Origin: Symbiodinium kawagutii
Lineage: Eukaryota > Sar > Dinophyceae > Suessiales > Symbiodiniaceae
Assembly (NCBI GenBank): GCA_009767595.1
Contig: VSDK01023571.1
Coordinates: 56,073 to 120,072, forward strand
Length of the DNA stretch: 64,000 bases
Reading direction: 5' to 3'
Shown here: in pieces, positions 42,216 through 54,102 of the stretch
Layout: each line of letters begins with the position of its first letter
Position numbering within the stretch: position 1 is the stretch's first letter
Notes under the pieces: model-generated
Seen by the model: the letters and a program-made list of their open reading frames with translations, nothing else
Databases searched by the model: none
What the model was told of the DNA's origin: nothing
Position numbers and translations under genes: made by a program

Positions 42216-43803
42216 TCACACATTGGAAACCCATGGAATTCCGCAGGGCACACGGCTGGCATAGTCCAGGTACTCATCTCCAAAGAATTGGACCAACATT
42301 TGCTCTTCATGAGGTATTCGTCCAGCAAAAAAACGCCATGAGACCCATGCATAAGCAAAGAAGCAAAAGATGTTTCCAAGCAGCAGCTGCGTAGATACAC
42401 TCCAGAGGAACCACCCAACATAGCCCGGATGACGGCACATAGTATAAACCTTTCAGGTGCATACCCTCTCAGGCCCGAGGTTTAGGTGCAACGGGCAAAG
42501 CTTACAAATAAACAAATGTTTGCTGCATGAAAGTCTGGGAAAGCTAAGGCAAGAAGCCCCATGCGTGACCAGCTTGTGGGACCGTTCCTTTTGGCATGCG
42601 ACAATGTGCGTGAAGTTCGATTGTGCGGTGAATAAGGCTGCCTGGGGGAGGCGGAAACAAAGCTTGCAGAAAGTCACAAACAGAAACAGCTCAGTCACAT
42701 TTGGAGAAGTTGGAGAAGTTCTGCTACTTGGCCACAAAATTTGTTGAACGAACCAGCGCCAAAAAGTTTGGAAAAGCCAGGATTCTGTTCTGAAAGCCCA
42801 CCCTCCGAAGGCCAGAATTGCTCCCGGAAGCATGAGTGCAAGCTGAAAGGTACCTAAACAACCACTGTTCATCAGCTGTGCTGACAAGAAAAAGACATGT
42901 AAGAAATGCCAGCACGCATCATTGTTGACCGCTGAATACCGCTGAGCTCTTTTCTAGTTCTGATCCCAAAAAGATCAGATTTGTTCACTAAATTTGCCGC
43001 ATTGCCATCCTGACACCGGACTCTCACAGAGCCTGCCCAAAGCCAAATTTCAGATCCCGGAGAACAACCCATCCTTACACCTGGTTGAAATAGGTCTGAG
43101 CCCAGAAGCTAGGGCCAAGCGCATGCCACAGCCAGAACTCCAAAATAGCAGCTATGATAGCCACGCTGTACCCTGCTGCAGGAACTGGTGTCAGCAGGAN
43201 NNNNNNNNNNNNNNNNNNNNNNNNNNNNNCAGGAATGCCCGGAATTCCTTGGAACTGTCTTCACATGTCTTCACGAACTCAGCTTGCACATTCCGTGATC
43301 AAACCTGTTGCGGTCAGAGACCTTCTGTGACATGCCAAGACCAGTGCCACCACCAAGAGTAATCAACTCAGTCTCAGAAGTCCAAGAGTCAATCTCCTTC
43401 TCGTGGAACAAGACACAAAATGTAAACTCAGTAAGGTGAAACAATGCCACCAGGATGAAGAAGAGAGGCCTTGGAAATGTATTAAGAAATGACTGAAATG
43501 ACTGCATCTGAAAGTCTGAAAGAAATGACAAACATGCAACTTCACAAAGTGCGAATCCTGAAACAAAGTATAACTTCACAAAGATGCAACATGATGGTTT
43601 CACTTCACATACTTCACACAATGTAAATCCTTCCCCAGTGCAAGGAAAGCATCAATCGAGGGTCTGCCTGCCTTGGTGCACAGTCCTCTGTGAGTTGCTG
43701 CATCCAGGGTTTGAAATGCCGCCAAGCGTCATAGCTTCACCGCCGAAGCCCATAATAGCACCCAAAAAGAAGCAAACGAAGCATAGTGTTGTGAGGGAAT
43801 CCA
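42216..43803 (-). CDS. isoprenylcysteine carboxyl methyltransferase (ICMT)
   Basis: Exons: about 43690-43803 (CFFLGAIMGFGGEAM, tentative first helix), about 43375-43480 (LFFILVALFHLTEFTFCVLFH), 43081-43172 (GYSVAIIAAILEFWL), 42786-42842 (LALMLPGAILAFGGWAFRT), 42558-42641 (AALFTAQSNFTHIVA to KLVTHG) and 42216-42449 (VYTMCRHPGYVGWFLW, WRFFAGRIPHEEQMLVQFFG, YASRVPCGIPW, stop). The FH-x-(S/T)EF, NFTHIV, LVTHGVY-x3-RHPGY and RVP-x-GIP blocks are diagnostic. The last three introns use donors GT, GA and GC. ICMT methylates the C-terminal prenylcysteine of CAAX proteins such as Ras and Rab relatives in the ER membrane. The 30-N gap at 43200 may hide a small exon (the LLNHS segment is missing). Confidence 0.88.
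43200..43229. other. assembly gap (30 N)
   Basis: Lies in the ICMT gene between the second and third exons. Flanking words TCAGCAGGA and CAGGAATG suggest a short collapsed repeat. Confidence 1.
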
Positions 43804-45050
43804 CCTAAACATTGACTGCAGGCAGGGCGTGCAGATCAACAAAGAAAGCCAGTTTCCGAAAGCATCTAAGGAAGCATTTTAAAGTCCAACTAAAAAAATT
43901 ATATAAAAGTCTCTTTTCAGTTTCTTAAACTCCTTTGCTGATCAAAGCTTTGGACAGTCAGCTGGCCCGATTCCGTCCACCTCGCTGGGGATTAAGTTGG
44001 TCGCAGCGAAGAATGCCACCTTCGGCTGGCAACGTGGTCCGCGGGAAAGAGGAAACCAGGAGATCTATGAGTCATGTGAAGCCAAATTGAAGCAGTCTTC
44101 GCATCCCTCTACCACTTAGGTGCTGCCAAGAACAAAGGGGTCCCACGAGAACATCCAGGAAATCAAATTACTGCACCAAAGTAAGCCAATCCTGAGCCTA
44201 GCCACAGCTAGCAATGTGATGCCCCCTTGTCCAAGTACTCTGGTTGCCGCATATCCTGAGGACAACTGCGGAAAATGGTCGAAATGGGTAGAAAAAACAT
44301 GTTTTCCTCAAAGCTAAGAAAAGGCTTTGGTCGGCATGACTCAGTGGCGAAATTCCCTCCGAGAGGCCACAAGCTACGCCACATAGAGTAGCCAATGGGC
44401 CCAGCCATCGAATCCTCGGCATTTCTCTGCCACACAAAGTGGCAAAAGCACAAAGATTATGCTTTTGGAAGTAGGCAATTTAATACTCGTGTTTCAATTT
44501 TCAATCGGAATTCATATGGTTTACTTGCAAGTACTTGCTGCACCAGGAATGAGCTCCTGCCCCAGCGAGAAATTCAGCCAAATTCGGCCGCAGAAGAAGT
44601 GCGTTCAGCCAAGGAGCTGCGTTGCAGGCATAGGCCCCATTTCCTCCTCCGCCTCTATCATCAGCGAGTGTCTAGCTGAGTTTGAGCCAAAGGCGAGAAA
44701 GAAAAAAGAACAAGCAAATGATAAGAAAATATAAATTTCCTGGGTTCAGCTGTGTCTTGGCTGTTCCTCCGTTCATCATTCGTCAACTTTTAAGCAGGAC
44801 AAGATGGCAGCTGAAGGCGAAAACAAAATAGACCTTTCATGACCTTTCAGAAAAAACCTGCATGTCAGCCGTGTCAGCGTAACATTTTCGCCACATGTCC
44901 CTTCTCAGTTGACGTAGCGTGGCAGTCGTGAAACTGAGTGCACTCCAGGTTTGGAGTCTCTGTGCCAAAAGCAGGTCAAACTGCTCGCTTTGTGGCATGT
45001 TTCAACATGTTTCAAGACCAGTTCCTCCAGTTCCTAATTCATAATTTTTG

Positions 45051-45080
45051 CAGATGTTGACACATGTTGACATATGTTGA
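45051..45080. repeat. 10-base tandem repeat, unit CACATGTTGA
   Basis: Three copies (CAGATGTTGA, CACATGTTGA, CATATGTTGA). Confidence 0.8.
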
Positions 45081-46189
45081 CGGTGAGACTCTCGGCTCGA
45101 TAGAAAAGGATGAATGACATAAACGCAACACATCCCCTAGAAGCCCCGGTCAGCGACACTGGCCAGCAAAAGCGGGTCCGGTTTCTCGCTCCGTCAAAAT
45201 TACATAGTTCTGAAATGGTTCTATTGGAAACCACAACAAATGAAAACTAGGTAGTGCATTATATAGTCATGATTCATGTCAGCCTTACCTTGACTTGGAT
45301 GGATGCTCTGCCACTATTACTTTTGGGACCAGGTCTCTTTAGCAGTCTCGTGTTCCATTCATTCCCATGTGTTCAAGAGATAAAATTTGGAGCTCAACAC
45401 CTCTTCTGACGAACTTGGTGTGCTCAAGCCTTTCTACACCTACAGTGTCAACCAAAGGGACACGATTATTTCGCTCCCTTGCAACCTCAATTCTGAGGTT
45501 GCTGTTGCTATGGCCCTGCCTCATTTCTCCATCAGCATACGTTTCAGCCTTGTGCTGTCGGCAATCATCCCTGGATTGCTCCTCATGTCCGGCTTCTCTC
45601 CAGTGTAATAGTTCTTATGTGTGGACACCTTGGTGCCGCTGGTGCAAGAAATCAATCCAGCAAAGTGATTCTGCATAGAAAAACAGTTTCTCCACAGAAG
45701 CTTTGCAACTGCCACTTGAGATGCACACGAAACGCCGATTGTGGACGCAGAATCTGTCGAAGAATCTGATCGTTGAGGCATTCCTGGCTTCAACTCTCGA
45801 ATTCCATGGGGGGCTGCGCAAATCTCTGGAGGTCAAAAGTACAGTAGGTGGAATCCAAACACGAACTTCTGCAGGTCTATGCCAAGAGGCTTCAGAGGAA
45901 CTGGTGCATCTTCAAGGGCCAAGCGAGAACGTGGCCTCGACATACAGCAGCGCAGCAGTGGCTGAACGTGGGGAGGAATTCAGGTACAGTGGCATGAAAG
46001 CAAGGCACATCTTTGCAAATAAGGAGACATATCGGACATATGACTATCCATATCTTTCATGTGCACATCAATGATGCACACATGCATGCATATATCCATA
46101 CATCATGTGATACATCCATACATACATATGTATATACACATGTACATGCATACCTACGAAATCCTCAGGCCATAAGAAAGGTCTGAATG

Positions 46190-46480
46190 CATTCAGTCTA
46201 AAAATTCAGCCCGAACAGCAAAATTCAGCCTGAAAAAAATAATCAGCCCGAACAAGTCAACAAAAAAACATTCAAAAAATTTAGCTTCGCAGTTTGTTGC
46301 CCGAATTGTGCGGTTTTTTGCCCGAATCGTGCGATTTTTTGCCCGAGTTTGTCGAAGCATTTTTGAAAATCAGCCCGAGTTTGATGAAATTCAGCTTGAA
46401 ACATGTAAATCAGCCCGCAATCACCCTCAGACTGAAAATTCAGTCTGAGCACCCAAAAGTCTGAATCTTCTGATCAGACT
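46190..46480. repeat. dispersed ATTCAGCCCGAA repeat
   Basis: Roughly nine scattered copies of AATTCAGCCYGAA or TTGCCCGAATYGTGCG-like words with irregular spacing. Confidence 0.65.
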
Positions 46481-49400
46481 GAAAATTGAATCTAAATGAT
46501 TTATGATTTCCTAGGTATGAATATACATGTGCGTGTCTGTAACCTCCCTCTCTCTCGGCTTGCAGTCTGCCGCCTCACAGAGGCGCCCGAAACACACAAG
46601 ACCCCAGCTAACACCAGCGCTGAACTGTCTTTAACTGTCTTCCATGTGCGCGTGAGGGAGAAAACGCCAAATTTAGATATCATGAATGCTGGCAAACAAA
46701 TGTTGGAAATCTAATGTTCGCAGTTTACATTGATCTAAAAATCAAATGTAATATATTCATTCATTTATCTGTTTGTCTAGTTATCAATATTTTCTTTTTA
46801 TATTTACATGTTTATTCATATAATCCTTCAATGTATTCGAATGTCACATTCGAAGTCCTCGAAAATCTCGTCTAGGTCTGTGCGACCGCGTCCCCTGATG
46901 GTGCTCACCCCCCCTCGCCCCGTTTGTATCTTGAGCCATGTCAGTAGCATAGCTAGTGACATCTAGTGACATATGTAATTTCAGGAGGTGGAATACCATT
47001 GAGGGGCTGCTAACTTGCAAATGCATGATTAGCTTGCGGCGCGTTCGCAGCAGTCCCAAGCATGGCATGTGTGCCACACGCCAAAGTACACACGTGCAAA
47101 CAAGGAGGCCCTTGCATGCTGCAAGGCATGCATTTGTTTACTACTGTCTTTCTTTCGACAGTGTCAGTGGCAAGCACTCTCATGGCTTGGTGGCCACGGG
47201 ATGGAGGCACCCATTTGCTGAGGATGCCCATGCTACTTCTCTTTCATTCCGTTTCATTCCCTGTCCTGATTTCTTCTGCACTTTCTCATGCCAAGTCACG
47301 CGTTGGGATGATAGGGAACCAGAGGCTTCCTGGCATCACTAGCTTTCACCAAGGCATTTGCGTGACATCACTGGGCACTGACCAACTGCATCCGACTACG
47401 AGAAATCACTTGTGTTGATACAGCTGCGGCCTGTCCATGGATGCGTAGCAGTGAGGAATCTCTCTGAAGCAATCCTGCTCCAGCCAAACTGCAGAGAGTG
47501 CGCCCCAATCATAATGATTGCAAATGGCGTTTGTTTTCATCCACTCTCCCATACCTTACCGATTGCTGGCGGTCGGAAAAGGCCTGATATTCAGAGATTG
47601 CACTGAAACGCTTGGAGAAGTCCACGAGGCCTTTGCTCTTCTTACCATGCCTGGGAGCAGCTCCCAAATGTTCCCAGGGGCTACAGTAGCAGCTACTCAG
47701 TAGCATTTGAAGAAACCTTGTACCAAGTGTCTGTCCTAGCCGCTTCCGGCCATTCTTTCTGTGCATCAAAAAATGAACAAGGGGATTGTAATTATAGCCG
47801 ACAATTTTTTATAAAAAAATTCTTTCTGAAAGGATTTGAGAGCAGGGATTTCTGAGGTAGATGCGGAAGGGCCATAATGCCCCCACTCACCAGCATAAAG
47901 CCGGCAGCCGAGCCCACCTGACTCCAGCGAGAGTGAGCGGAACAACATGACATTTTATTGTAACGTTGCATTTGTTTTTGTCACTTCTGCTCCGTGCCCA
48001 TCCTGTGCAAGTCCCTACGCCATTGTTATATTCCTTGTTTCCAATTTCCCGATATTTACCTTTGATGTTTCCCCTTATTTCCCTCCTTAAGAGTTTTTCT
48101 CCGTGCTTCTCACTCAGGGAATGGGTCATGTTGCGAGTGTCCATGTCAATGTCTAGATGCTTTTGAAGCTTCGAGGCACCTTGGAATCCTTGAGGAATGC
48201 CAAGCTGCCTTCGCTCTGACTTTTCTGCATATCTCCCTGGACAGTCAGATCAAGATCAGTCGTTCTGATTTATTCTGAGCATTCTCACAGCTCTGACATC
48301 ATTGGCGTCAAGAAACATTCGAAATATTTCGAAATATTTTGTCTTGTGCAACTAGCAAACCCCACAAGGTTGACAAACGCAATAGTCTCCAGCATCGCTA
48401 ATAGCAGCCATGCGGCAAGCTGTTGCAGGGGCCCCTTCGTTCGCACGCTTCTCAAACCCTCCAACACCAGCCCTTTGAGCCAAAGGCATCAACATCCATC
48501 AACAGGAACTGTATCCAGCACCTTGTGTGTTTTTTGCATCAGCTACGTGTGATACAAAATGCAAGTACCTCCCCAGAATGCCCCGCTGACTATTCCTCCA
48601 TCGCCACGCTGATCTACTTCCAGGATCTTCCCGGGTGGGCCATAGGTCCAAATGAAGTTCTGATGATGCGGTCACCAAGAAAGCCTTCCATAGCCTTCCT
48701 AGATCATCAGCTCACCAAACATCATGTGCCTCAGCGTAGCGCAGCTACATACAAAATGCCTTGACACGTGGCACGTCGCACCATGTCACTGGGTATAAAC
48801 AAACCCCGGCTGACAAAATAAACAATGAGATTGGAAGTCACCAAGCATTGACGTGGCATAAAACAAATTCCTGAGTGCCCATTAGGAGCACGTGGCACTA
48901 TTGGGAGTTCATGTGGCCTGGGCGGGAACCATTCTCTTGAACCGTCACAAACCTACTTCTTGCAATCGGCTTTCCATGCTTTCCATCGCTTTCCGTGTGG
49001 CGCTCATTGCCCAATCAAGTGCCGCCAAGATGCCTGACCACTGGTCCGGTTTGCTGCTGCAAGCATGAGAGCAGCGCGGCCGCGTTCGAAACACTAAAGA
49101 CTGAAATGGAATCCAGGAATCAAAAAGTTGTTCTGTGGACTATCCCTGTCAGCTCTCTGAGAACCAAAAAGTACAACGACAGTGAATACTCAGGTGAAAC
49201 AGTGCGCCACCGATACCGATGCATCTAGGCATCCGAATCGCGCAGCTGGATGAACTCTACACCAGTCCTGATTCGGCGTTTGCACATCTCAAAAGAAGGA
49301 ACTTGCCGAAAAAAGTGCTCCACATTACATGACATTGGATTACTTCATGCCGCGTTGCGCTATGACGATTTGACTACGTAATTAATAAATATACAGACAT

Positions 49401-49980
49401 ATAAACATATAAATATTTACATATCTATATATAATACGGTCGGATACCCTGTGATGCTTTGGGACACTCGCATTCAATTCTTGCATACAAAACAACCGCA
49501 ACAATTGTGAGCAGAACGTTGCACTTCAGCTGGAAGGTCAGGAGCCTATAAGAAAATCCGCTGAAAGCCTTCAGAGGCAGCCCTTCGCTGGTTCTCTTCA
49601 TGGTTCTTGTTGTTGGTTCTTTCAAGCATGTGTCATCTAAGCCTCTGACTTTTCAAAAGCGCGCCTGAAACTTCATAGGTCTTCATAGGTCACAGATGAT
49701 CGTTTGGAGCAAGGCATCAGAATTCAAAAAGCATCGAGTACCCGTAGCATCTCGTGACCCCAGGTAGACCCCAAATAGTCCCAGATAAAATGGAAAAAAT
49801 GTTGCAAACAAGGTGGGAGCCATGAGTCAAGAGCCGACAAGGGGGACAGTGGCATATCACCAAGGAAAACAAGAAATGATATTTTTGAAGAAGTGAAAAC
49901 ATGAGAAACTGAGAGGAAAAGCAGGGGGACAAGTAGGGACACAAGGCAGCTAGGCAGCACGGCAGCACACTGAGCAGGTC

Positions 49981-50020
49981 ATCAAGGGAGATCAAGGGAG
50001 ATCGAGGGAGATCAAGGGAG
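49981..50020. repeat. 10-base tandem repeat, unit ATCAAGGGAG
   Basis: Four copies, one with A to G. Confidence 0.9.
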
Positions 50021-52836
50021 ACTGGAGCCGACAGCCCTACATCTGAAGCTATCCGGAGAAAAAACGCTCAGAATGTAATCCTGAAAAAAAAGGGTCAAAA
50101 GAGTTGGAAATGATGATCTCTCTCCATAGTTTCTAAGGTCTGTGCTTTAGGTCGGCCATGGTTGGCAACCTCCTTAGATTTCGTTGGGCACCAAGACGAA
50201 AATCAGGAAACTTTCTCCATCACTGGAAATCTTGGGCATCAGACCTGGTTTCCAGTGATGACCTCAGCTCCAAAGTGATGCAGAAGATTGACAATCCCAT
50301 TGATCTGATTTGATCTCCTTTTGGGGAAAGCTCGGCTCGGGCCCAAACCAGACAAGCTGGTCACCATGTTGAATTTCCTGAATTCGTCAAACACCAACGG
50401 TACAGCATCTGGCAAGAGAATAAAAAAAGCGGTGTTGGCACAAATGATTCCAGGATCAATATCATGGAGAGCTTGTGGTATGTTTCTATCAAGAGTCTTG
50501 TGGCTTTCCTCGCGGCCCAGCAGTTTCCAAATAAAAAACCTTGAGCATTCCCAACAGAAAGATAAATCTACTCCAACTTCAGCAAAACCCTCAAGAAAAC
50601 AATGGCTGGTGCAAGTGGTTTTGTTGTTTTTGTCTTCTTCAAGGGGCCCACCAAGTTCCAAACAAATAACACATCCCCAACAAAAACCCAACAATGGGGG
50701 AGCCTCCCAAATGATTACCATATCAACTCAGCAGGAACCATGATGTCTCTTTGGAACCAAACCCAGAAGATTCCCAACAAAACCTGGAACGTTCCCAATA
50801 ATACCTATTATTAGGTTCATTTGTGTTAGGTTTCGGTTGGTTTCTTATTAGGCTCAAGAATTGGTCTGGGAAGCCTCTAACAAAAGATACCCATAAGCCA
50901 CCGTTTGACGATAGTGACATTCAAACCAATCACTTGCGCAACTTTGACACCAGCTCAGGCCGGAGCAAAGGCACCAGTGTTGAGAAGCTGTGCTGACAGC
51001 ATGTTTCCAACCTCAGGTCGTCGTTTGTTTTCAAATTTAGGACTGTGACTGCAAACCTCCAGTCCTGTATTTTTTACTTGGGATTCAAAAATTATCTGAA
51101 AGCATTGTCACGCTCATTCCCTACAGGAGTGCTACACTCATCTTTCTCATCTTGACGGTTATTGTCACCATGTTAATCCCCGTAGTCATGACATATGTGA
51201 TACGCGGTATTATCATCATGATGCTCGCGCTCTCTCTCTCCCTCTCTCTCCATTCAGCTTCATTTCTTCCTCTGACCTCGTGCTTGCTGTTACGATATCT
51301 TCCTCGATCTTCCAAGCCATCATGAACATGAATATGTGTATAATACCTATGCCCATACAGTGTATACATGCCAAACTGATCAACGCAATAGATCCGCGTG
51401 ATTATCAGTGTCGAAAACGAACTGAGGTTGGGACAAGCCAAATTCCCATCACTGCCATCATTCTATTCCTATCACATGTCCACATGGTTCTTGCACGCAG
51501 TCTGGAAGACAGAAAATGAGGAGAAAGAATGCGAGATCAAGTTCTGTGTTCCACCAATTCTGTGGGAAATCAAGTGGCATCCAGGTCACTCTTGCATCGC
51601 AGACAGAAAACCAGGCTTCGGCACCTGCGCCACAATCGCGAAGGAAAAACACTCTGATCACGTCTTTGGCTAAGGCCAGTGAGATCAATCGCATGCTGTC
51701 TCTAAGAGACCGTTGACAAAATCTTCAATTGTCTTGCATGTTCATCAACCTCTTAAATCTAGGCATTTCATTGGAGTTTGTTGAAATGGCTGATGATCTG
51801 ATGCGGAACAAACCGAAAGAATGCCCAGCACGCGTTTCAATTGCTCCACTGCCTTCATGGCTCCACAAATCGCATCTCCACCAAAAAGCAGAGCGAAGCA
51901 TGCCATTTGGAGTGCAAAAGCGGCCTCTCTACACCACCCTGGTTCTGTGATTGGAAAGATTTGGAAACCCTTTGTCGCAACTGACAAATCATGGTGGAAT
52001 TTCTGACGTCAGCAGTCACAATGTCTTCACCAAGCGCTGCACGTTGGACATGTACCTGGCAAAGGTCACTCCATGGCCATAGAATTTGTGACCGAGTGAC
52101 TAACGCGTGACCCCAGAGCAATAAACAGCCAAGTGCAGCCAAGTTGATTCAAGTTGTCTCATGTGATGGTGCCATTCAGTTGGGAAGTGTGGTATGACGT
52201 GTTCACTGTCGGCTCCCCATGAATCCCTTGCAGCTGCGTCACTGGTTGATCAATGGAGGTGGATAGGGGCTGCCGCGGACCTAAAGAGCTGAAGAGCTGA
52301 AGAGCAACCGATGCCAAATCTCGGGCGCCTCCAGATCAGTAAGGGCGCGTTCCTGGAAGCATGGTGCCACATGGTGCCAACTCGTCCCTGCTAAGGGTGC
52401 TTTTTCGCTTGAGATGCTGTCAATGACAAAGCTTCCAATCGCGTTCTGAAAAGTTCACGATTTCTTCCAAGCATCTCCAGTTATGGCGTGCCGTTTTACA
52501 CCCAAGTGAAAAATTGAATCGAAACTATGGGTCAATGTTATGGCTGCGAAACGCCGTTCGTAAATCCATCGTTATGGAACTTTGTCTGTTTCAGGACTCA
52601 TCTGACTGCATTACATCTTGCAGAGTAGGTACTGCTCTTGCAAGTCACTGGTCACTGTGAAATTGATTTTCAACACATCTCCCGCTTGGGAGAGAACAAT
52701 GGAGTGAACTGTCTGAAAAGGACATTTTCTGATGGCATACGGTCGATGCATCTGGTTACAGACTTGTGAGATTTCTTGGCAGTTCTTTGAAAGCCAATTG
52801 CCGACAAAACTCAGGGAGCACTCCAAGTGGCTCCAA
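50021..52836. other. stretch without a confident gene
   Basis: A minus frame at about 51775-51950 (ALQMACFALLFGGDAICG, then MKAVEQLKRVLGIL) has one hydrophobic segment and looks mildly coding. No family recognised. A TC run at 51231-51250. Confidence 0.35.
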
Positions 52837-54102
52837 CTATGAAGAGGAAGAGTCACTGCTCGAGCTTCTTTGCGGCATCTCCAAGCCAGAATGGGCCAAA
52901 GCAGGTGCCCGAGCACTCAAGGGCAGTTTCATTGCGGCCTCAGCTGCCTCCTCTGGGAAGTCCTTGCATGCCTCCGAAAACCAGTCAGCACAAACCTGGA
53001 GGACCTCCTCCAAATTTGTAGATTGAAATTTATAAATTTCTTTCATTTTGCTGAAGTCCAAAGGCAGGGGCCTCTCGACACTTGGGAAAAATGTCTTCGG
53101 TCGCTCCACTGCACTTGGAGGCCCTTCGTGGCTTGAGGCTTTTGCAAGCAGCTCCAGGAAGTTTCTCAGCGGGACCTGAAGGTCACAGCCCAAGTTTACA
53201 GCATCAAAAGAAGGACCTGAGGAGCTTCCAGTTCTGGTAGAGCTCGGGATAGGAAGTTCAGGTAGGCTGACCAAGTGAACCAGAAAACGAGCAACATCAC
53301 GACTGAAAACAAAAGCCAGCGGCTGAGCAGGGTCGCCGCCTGAATCTGGGCTGGACCGTTTCAATGTCTGTTTTCTGACCTGAGGTCGGTTTTCTGGACC
53401 TGCATTCCACCAGTGCCAATATGCCCACAAACGGAAGGTATCGTCATAGGGTCCCAACACATCTGGCAATCTCAGAGCAATTGCCCTAATAGGATGGGCC
53501 GCGGACAAAGACGAAATACCAGCAGCAAGAGCCTCTTCCGCTTGCAGTTTGCCATCACCATAGCTGTCTGCTTTACGAAGTTTTTTCCTGATCTCGGCAT
53601 CAGTTGGTCTCCTTGCAAACGTTTCTGAGACAGAAATCTCTGTCTCTTGCCATCCTGAGCCTGCCAGCTCGCTGACCTCATATACCGAGTCGGAAGAGAT
53701 GTAAGCATAGAGGTGGAAACGACCACGTAAGCCCTGCAAAGCTGCTGTGATATCTTCCCCGTCATAAGCCGAGAAATCTGCCACCAACGACCACGCCTGG
53801 CACGGCTCATGTTCCACGGCTCTGCTTGTCACTGCATCAATCCTTTCTGCAAAACTCTGTTTGTCCCGTCGATCTGCGGTAACTCGTGCCACTCGTCCAC
53901 CTGAAGGATCTTTGGTGCCCCAATAAGATCGACCACGGTTCACAACGCAAATTCTCGACTGCACTGCGAGAAGTGCATCCAGCGTCTCTCTGCCCATAAA
54001 GGTGGAACCACCCAACACCAAAACCAGTGGAGACACATCTGGGTTTGCGCTTGCCTTCAAACGATCAGCGTTCTCGATACATGAAAGGGCTGGCTTAGCC
54101 AT
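52837..54102 (-). CDS. NAD-dependent epimerase/dehydratase (extended SDR)
   Basis: An intronless 421-residue frame from ATG 54102. Residues 26-38 give the Rossmann motif LVLVLGGSTFMGR. VVNRGRSYW (53-61) follows, as in the branch that includes plant CSP41-type proteins. ISSDSVY at 135-141 and YGDGK at 181-185 supply the Ser/Thr and Y-x3-K catalytic elements. RLPDVLGPYD follows, and later a segment binding the sugar part (FSRDVARFLVHL, FDAVNLGCD). The C-terminus is a serine-rich tail (SSSSDSSSS). Members bind NAD(P) and act on nucleotide sugars or have become RNA-binding; the substrate cannot be read from sequence. Length suits the family. The serine tail is the only odd part. Confidence 0.88.
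   Translation of the reverse strand: MAKPALSCIENADRLKASANPDVSPLVLVLGGSTFMGRETLDALLAVQSRICVVNRGRSYWGTKDPSGGRVARVTADRRDKQSFAERIDAVTSRAVEHEPCQAWSLVADFSAYDGEDITAALQGLRGRFHLYAYISSDSVYEVSELAGSGWQETEISVSETFARRPTDAEIRKKLRKADSYGDGKLQAEEALAAGISSLSAAHPIRAIALRLPDVLGPYDDTFRLWAYWHWWNAGPENRPQVRKQTLKRSSPDSGGDPAQPLAFVFSRDVARFLVHLVSLPELPIPSSTRTGSSSGPSFDAVNLGCDLQVPLRNFLELLAKASSHEGPPSAVERPKTFFPSVERPLPLDFSKMKEIYKFQSTNLEEVLQVCADWFSEACKDFPEEAAEAAMKLPLSARAPALAHSGLEMPQRSSSSDSSSS

Larger units (their letters stand above)
43804..49980. other. stretch without a confident gene
   Basis: Some frames look mildly coding: minus about 44535-44640 (LRPNLAEFLAGAGAHSW before a GT donor), both strands at 45340-45680, and minus about 48340-48480 (QQLAAWLLLAMLETIAFVN, hydrophobic). 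None is recognised. Contains a three-copy 10-base repeat at 45051-45080 and dispersed CAGCCCGAA words at 46205-46430. Confidence 0.35.

Noticed and set aside
44675..48480. TTTGAGCCAAAGG words as relics of the dinoflagellate spliced leader
   Set aside because: Only about 10 of the bases match the minus form of the leader end (CTTGAGCCAAAATGG), and no retrocopied gene follows.
48340..48740. Possible PrsW-like protease or light-harvesting exons (LLLAMLETIAFVN; DRIIRTSFGPMAHPG)
   Set aside because: The similarity is too weak. No catalytic glutamates or chlorophyll-binding motif could be aligned, and frames do not join with clear splice sites.
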